From Legionella_C sp963803545 (GTDB lineage Bacteria; Pseudomonadota; Gammaproteobacteria; Legionellales; Legionellaceae): 64,000 nucleotides of DNA. The stretch's first letter is position 1; the number at the start of each line of letters is the position of its first letter. The stretch covers positions 682,001-746,000 of the forward strand of contig CAWDMX010000004.1 in assembly GCA_963803545.1 (NCBI GenBank). Direction: 5' to 3'. Under the pieces are notes generated by a model. That model saw only the letters and a list, made by a program, of their open reading frames with translations, was not told where the DNA came from and ran no database searches. A program made the position numbers and the translations under genes. This document shows, in pieces, positions 59,955 to 64,000 of this stretch.

Positions 59955-60709
59955 TATTATCTCCAGTAGCTGCATTGATGCTATTTAGTTTGCTTAGCTG
60001 TAATTTATATTCCGCCACTACTTCTGGCCTGCCTGCCTTTTGCGCCGCCTTTAAAGTGACCGCGACTAAAGCAGGATCATTAAATGACAGTTGTTGATGT
60101 TTTTGCAAAAGTTTCAGAGCGTTGTCAAAATTCTTTTGTTTTATTTCAATATTTGCAAGTTCATACAATGATTGACCACGACTGGGATCTTGCTCCAGAG
60201 CTTTCCTAAAAATAATGCACAGCCTTATCTGTTTTACCTGCTGATTCGGCGCACAGACCTGCATTTTCATAAGCACCTGCTGAGCCTACATAATTTGTAT
60301 CTTGCACTGCTTGCAAAAAATATTTTTCCGCATTCACGTAATCTCCCGTGCGACAGAGAAATGTTCCGTAATTATTCAACTGCGGCCCCTTGCGTGGGGC
60401 TTGTTTTAAAGCGGTTAAATAATATTTTTTAGCTTCGGCAGTATCGCCTGTTTTTTCTAAAAAATAAGCCATTGCCCCGTTGGCGTCCGGTGACTGTGGT
60501 GCTTGCTCTAAGGCTGTTAACAGTTTCTTTTTTGCACGCTCGGTATTGCCTTGCTTTAAGTACCCCATTCCTAGTTGGATATTATAGGATGCCGCGTCTC
60601 TTTTATTATGCAATCGCTTTTCATTTTCTATCTTTTCTTCGCTGTTATACTGGCAGGCTTGTACTGTAAAAAAAAGGCTTATGCAAAAAAAACGCGTCAT
60701 TAATCTCAT
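59929..60709 (-). pseudogene. pilW: Type IV pilus biogenesis TPR lipoprotein PilW/PilF, frameshifted
   Basis: The gene for a TPR lipoprotein of type IV pilus assembly (PilQ secretin insertion). The first frame (60709-60206) has a lipoprotein signal (VQAC) and TPRs and stops after GKTDKAVHYF. The second frame (up to 59929) picks up in register with RKALEQDPSRGQSLYELA. The break is a run of five T on the minus strand (60212-60208), where four would keep the frame. So one extra base splits one gene into two frames. It could be a true mutation, a sequencing error, or a site of slippage. Neighbours are rlmN and rodZ, the usual context. Confidence 0.88.
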
Positions 60710-60778
60710 ACACAGGCCTAAATTTGGAAAAAGTGAGGCATTATAACCGCAATTACTTAAATGTAAAAAGGAAAAAAT

Positions 60779-61909
60779 TTACAGAGTAGAATTTTTAAAT
60801 GAGCTTTCAACCGCAATTGGAATAGCGTGTAATTTTTGCCAGCGCTTAGAACGACTTGTTTTATCCTCCAGATCACCGGCTAATTGACCACAAGCCGCAT
60901 CAATATCGTCTCCGCGTGTTTTTCGGGTAATTACATTAAATCCTAAACTTACTAAAATATCCCTAAAGGCATCAATAGCCGCTTGCGAAGAACGCTCGTA
61001 TTCGGTTAAAGGAAAAGGATTAAATGGAATTAAGTTTATTTTTGCAGGAACGTCTTTCAAAATTTTAGCAAGCTGGTAAGCGTGTTCAGGCTTATCGTTA
61101 ACCGCTTTCAACATTACATACTCAAAGGTTACCTTGCGACGCGGTTCGTTACGGAAATACTCTTTGCATAAAGCCATTAACTTGTGGATAGGGTATTTTT
61201 TGTTAATAGGAACAAGAACGTCACGCAGTGCATCATTTGGTGCGTGTAAAGACACCGCTAACGATACAGGGCTAACTGATTTTAAACGCTCTAAATCGGG
61301 CAGCACACCGGACGTACTTAAGGTTACCCGTCTTTTAGATAAACCATACGCTAAATCGTCCATCATTATATCCATAGCATTCACAACGTTATCAAAATTT
61401 AATAATGGCTCACCCATACCCATCATTACTACATTGGTAACTCGTTTGTCATGGACACCGTTGTTTAGCGACAATTGGCGTGCAGCAAGCCACACTTGTC
61501 CAATTATTTCGGCTGTAGACAAATTTCGATTAAATCCTTGTTTACCTGTTGAGCAAAAACTGCAGTTTAGGGCGCAGCCAATTTGCGAAGACACGCATAA
61601 AGTGCCCCGATTGACCTCCGGTATATAGACCATTTCAATGCAGTTGCCGCAGTCTAGCTTCAGCAACCATTTTCGCGTTCCATCACTGGAATGCTGGCAG
61701 GTTACGATTTCCGGTAACCGTATTTCTGCCAGTTCATGAAGTCGTTCTCGCAGTGATTTACTAAGGTTATTCATTTGCGTAAAGTCGCTAATACCAGACT
61801 GATGCACCCACTGCATTACTTGCTGAGCACGAAAGTTTTTCTCACCAATCTCAACAAAATAATTTTGTAGTTGAGTATAAGTAAAATCGAGTAAATTAGT
61901 TTTTATCAT
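60779..61909 (-). CDS. rlmN: Dual-specificity rRNA/tRNA methyltransferase RlmN
   Basis: A 376-residue radical-SAM enzyme that methylates C2 of A2503 in 23S rRNA and A37 of some tRNAs. The cluster motif is CALNCSFCSTG near residue 113; the second catalytic Cys is in DDIDAACGQLAGD near residue 345. GMGEPLLNFDNV and STSGVLPDL are also present. The start ATG at 61909 lies just after ndk ends; an in-frame GTG five codons earlier is less likely. It lies between ndk and pilW as in related genomes. Confidence 0.97.
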   Translation of the reverse strand: MIKTNLLDFTYTQLQNYFVEIGEKNFRAQQVMQWVHQSGISDFTQMNNLSKSLRERLHELAEIRLPEIVTCQHSSDGTRKWLLKLDCGNCIEMVYIPEVNRGTLCVSSQIGCALNCSFCSTGKQGFNRNLSTAEIIGQVWLAARQLSLNNGVHDKRVTNVVMMGMGEPLLNFDNVVNAMDIMMDDLAYGLSKRRVTLSTSGVLPDLERLKSVSPVSLAVSLHAPNDALRDVLVPINKKYPIHKLMALCKEYFRNEPRRKVTFEYVMLKAVNDKPEHAYQLAKILKDVPAKINLIPFNPFPLTEYERSSQAAIDAFRDILVSLGFNVITRKTRGDDIDAACGQLAGDLEDKTSRSKRWQKLHAIPIAVESSFKNSTL

Positions 61910-61927
61910 GACACCAGCAGACACAGT

Positions 61928-62353
61928 TTAACCTTTGAAAATTTCATTCTCGTTAAAAAAATAAGCGATTTCAGTAGTAGCGTTTTCAATACTATCTGAA
62001 CCATGAACTGCATTAGCATCAATGCTGTCAGCAAAGTCCGCACGAATAGTATTAGCCGCTGCTTCTTTAGGATTAGTAGCGCCCATTAAGTCTCGGTGTA
62101 GGGAAACCGCATTTTCACCTTGTAAAACTTGAATAATAACAGGTCCTGAAATCATAAACTTTACTAAGTCATTGAAAAAAGGACGTTCTTTATGCACGGC
62201 GTAAAACCCTTCTGCTTCATTTTGAGTAAGGTGCTTCATTTTCGCGGCAATAATTTTTAAACCAGCATTTTCAAATCGTGTATAAATTTGTCCAATAACA
62301 GATTTAACGACGGCATCCGGTTTAATTATTGACAAGGTACGTTCAGTAGCCAT
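61928..62353 (-). CDS. ndk: Nucleoside-diphosphate kinase
   Basis: A 141-residue kinase that balances NTP pools. The N-terminal ATERTLSIIKPDAV and the catalytic His in NAVHGSDS near residue 116 are intact. The start ATG at 62353 has GGAG 8 bases upstream. It heads the ndk-rlmN-pilW-rodZ-hisS-yfgM-bamB-der series, though it may have its own promoter in the 82-base gap upstream. Confidence 0.97.
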   Translation of the reverse strand: MATERTLSIIKPDAVVKSVIGQIYTRFENAGLKIIAAKMKHLTQNEAEGFYAVHKERPFFNDLVKFMISGPVIIQVLQGENAVSLHRDLMGATNPKEAAANTIRADFADSIDANAVHGSDSIENATTEIAYFFNENEIFKG

Positions 62354-62435
62354 TTTAAAACTCCAGTTAACAAAAAGCGCCATTATACATTAAGTTGTTT
62401 GTTAGAAGAATCTTTTAGTATAATAAAGCCGTTAT

Positions 62436-63311
62436 TTAAAAAGATTCGCCAATTTCTGCGTCAAATTGAAGCTTTTCTAAGTTCATTTGACTTGTAGAAT
62501 CACGCTCAATGTAGCTGGGCAAATAGAGCATTGCGTTATGGATTTCAATAATGAACGCTCGGAAATTACTACGCATTTCTCTTAAAACATTAGCCAAAGA
62601 TTTTATAGTATCAATATACGCCGTTAACTCTTCGCCCAGCTGCAATATGGATGGAAACAAATCATCAACCGCTTTTTTAAAAATTTTTTTTACGTGACTT
62701 GTGAGCTCAATTTGAAGAATAGACGCAATAACCGTCCAGGATATTTCTGCTTCCTGTGCTTTTTTATAGTCGTAATAAGCTACTAAAATCACTAAAGCCT
62801 GGAAGACATCTTCATCTTTTTTATGAATCGAAATTTCCGCAAATTGTTTTGTTATTTGTTGACTGCAAACAAACAAACGCTCATTACTAACAGCCGTTTT
62901 TTCTATTAAAACCGCTTGGCATTTTGCAATAAGATTTATATGTTGATTGTAAATATCATCAACGGAACTATTTTTATCAAGTAGTTTTTGCCGCAATTCC
63001 TCTAAACTTTCACGAGCGGCTATATTTTGCTCGTTTTCATTATCTGCATCCGGCGATAAAAGATAATCAATAAATACAGTTTGGGCATACGACTGATAAT
63101 CGCGTACTTGGTTTAAAATTATACCGTTAAGCACGTTGTATAAAGGCATAATTAATAATTGGTGATAGTACACATCCGTATTCGTTAATGCGTACAATAA
63201 TTCGTTTTTTTCTAAGCGAATATCATATTGCTCTAAAACTCTCTGAGCGGTTATAACACCATAGGTTGAAAACCAATCTACCACTGAGATTCGATGCTGT
63301 TCCTTTTCCAT
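62436..63311 (-). CDS. Hypothetical protein, 291 aa, helical
   Basis: I do not recognise this protein. It is soluble, acidic and almost wholly helical, with no signal peptide or membrane helix. It begins MEKEQHRISVVDWFSTYGVI and contains an acidic loop (DADNENEQN, near residue 92). It lies 13 bases downstream of another unrecognised gene on the same strand, so both form one unit that ends before ndk. A structural or host-directed role is possible but unsupported. Confidence 0.65.
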   Translation of the reverse strand: MEKEQHRISVVDWFSTYGVITAQRVLEQYDIRLEKNELLYALTNTDVYYHQLLIMPLYNVLNGIILNQVRDYQSYAQTVFIDYLLSPDADNENEQNIAARESLEELRQKLLDKNSSVDDIYNQHINLIAKCQAVLIEKTAVSNERLFVCSQQITKQFAEISIHKKDEDVFQALVILVAYYDYKKAQEAEISWTVIASILQIELTSHVKKIFKKAVDDLFPSILQLGEELTAYIDTIKSLANVLREMRSNFRAFIIEIHNAMLYLPSYIERDSTSQMNLEKLQFDAEIGESF

Positions 63312-63324
63312 GCAGATTCCTTTA

Positions 63325-64000
63325 TTAATTGCACTTAAGACTTAATGGACTCTCCGGAGTGTATTCTTCCAAGTCTACCTGCAACTCTTTTTTAATATGG
63401 GCTTCGAATTTTTGTCTCAAATCACGTCTGTCAAAAATATCAGCCGTTAATACCTCATTATTTAAGTCGACAAACTGCGACTGGTTGTTTAAACGGTATC
63501 CTTGTTGTTTTAACCAAAGCACAAGCCCAATATCAAATATTTTCTTCGCCGCATCTGGAGCTTCATCACTTAAAATATACGCATCTGTAAATAACTTTCC
63601 ATCGTCGTTTATTTCTAAACCAAACCTAAGCATCGGTTGTTTATGGGGCAGTTTTTCTTTAAGAGTTCGTATTCGCGGTGTAATTCCAATTGCCTCCAAT
63701 ACATTTTTTACAGAATCTGATGCAGAGAGCAATACATTTCTGCTGTCGTGGCTTTTTACAAAAGCTTTTACAAACACGCGTATAATTTCTAAAAGGTTTC
63801 CCATTGCCGTAATCCATTGATCATAAGCTTTTGTACTGCCTTGAGATTTATGGCGCCTGATGACCTCATCTAATTCCGCTAATGCAGGCGCAGCTTCCCG
63901 ATTTTCAGTTTCCGTTTTAAGCGCTCTATTGGACTGCTCTTCCAATTTTTTTCTTTGCAAAAGAGCGTTTTTAAAATTGGCTAGTTCAATAGCTAGTTGT
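63325..64000 (-). CDS. Hypothetical coiled-coil protein (5' end outside window)
   Basis: The frame is open to the right window edge and the start is not seen; at least 224 codons are visible. The visible N-terminal part (about residues 1-60) is Lys/Glu/Ala-rich and coiled-coil-like (KKLEEQSNRALKTETENREA). A more globular second half follows (QPMLRFGLEINDDGKLF) and the protein ends in SPLSLKCN. No family is recognised. It lies 13 bases upstream of the 291-aa gene, so the two may work together. Confidence 0.65.
   Translation of the reverse strand, partial: QLAIELANFKNALLQRKKLEEQSNRALKTETENREAAPALAELDEVIRRHKSQGSTKAYDQWITAMGNLLEIIRVFVKAFVKSHDSRNVLLSASDSVKNVLEAIGITPRIRTLKEKLPHKQPMLRFGLEINDDGKLFTDAYILSDEAPDAAKKIFDIGLVLWLKQQGYRLNNQSQFVDLNNEVLTADIFDRRDLRQKFEAHIKKELQVDLEEYTPESPLSLKCN

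Noticed and set aside
1..64000. CRISPR arrays and rRNA genes
   Set aside because: No regularly spaced direct repeats and no rRNA-like sequence were noticed anywhere in the window.

Overview
This window looks like chromosome from an AT-rich gammaproteobacterium, most likely a member of the Legionellales (Legionella/Coxiella-like) or a close relative. The reasons are the order der-bamB-yfgM-hisS-rodZ-pilW-rlmN-ndk, two POT-type peptide transporters, a CsrB/RsmY/Z-type regulatory RNA preceded by a LetA/GacA-like box, a CSS-motif EAL phosphodiesterase, DUF4116-type repeats, and several unrecognised charged or coiled-coil proteins of the kind found in host-associated species. The assignment rests on recognised protein families and gene order, not on a database search.

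Layout. 1-11 kb: an SDR/aldehyde dehydrogenase pair, a POT transporter, rsfS, the methylcitrate genes prpC-prpD, two unrecognised genes (one encoding a membrane protein), a PhzF-like enzyme and a second POT transporter. 11-24 kb: pta-ackA, hemL, rubredoxin, hemJ, a TerC protein, pcnB-folK, an L,D-transpeptidase-like protein, a CsrA-titrating sRNA on the minus strand, a zinc-ribbon protein coupled to glpD, an esterase and poxB. 24.8-35.9 kb: an FMN-dependent glutamate-synthase-like protein, then two nearly identical IS4-superfamily elements in inverted orientation around adk, a thioredoxin, a lytic transglycosylase and an exonuclease. Beyond the second IS lies a decapitated copper-ATPase gene, a copper oxidase/CopB fusion and an excisionase relic, all on the 3' side of tRNA-Arg(CCU). 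This resembles a decayed copper-resistance island. 36-48 kb: an LplT-like transporter, an SDR, a cold-shock protein, pyrE, kdsA-pyrG, ribD-ribE-ribBA, a BepA-like protease and an EAL protein. 48-55 kb: an IS3-family element inserted into the end of a DUF4116 gene, then a surface-glycan group (a WbpM-type dehydratase, a GT-C transferase and a UbiA-type decaprenyl-phosphate phosphoribosyltransferase homologue). 55-64 kb: the conserved der-to-ndk block, in which pilW carries a frameshift, and two unrecognised coiled-coil-rich genes running off the window.

How it fits together. The metabolic genes suggest a cell feeding on peptides and amino acids: two peptide transporters, propionyl-CoA disposal through PrpC/PrpD, acetate overflow through Pta-AckA and PoxB, and entry of glycerol-3-phosphate through GlpD. 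A switch between growth states through Csr/Rsm is implied by the sRNA and its upstream box. The copper region, the IS elements and the tRNA scar mark the main zone of recent genome change. The observations most worth following up are the unannotated Csr/Rsm sRNA, the probable non-AUG (AUU) start of pcnB, the copper oxidase-barrel fusion, and the possible D-arabinose lipid-carrier module.
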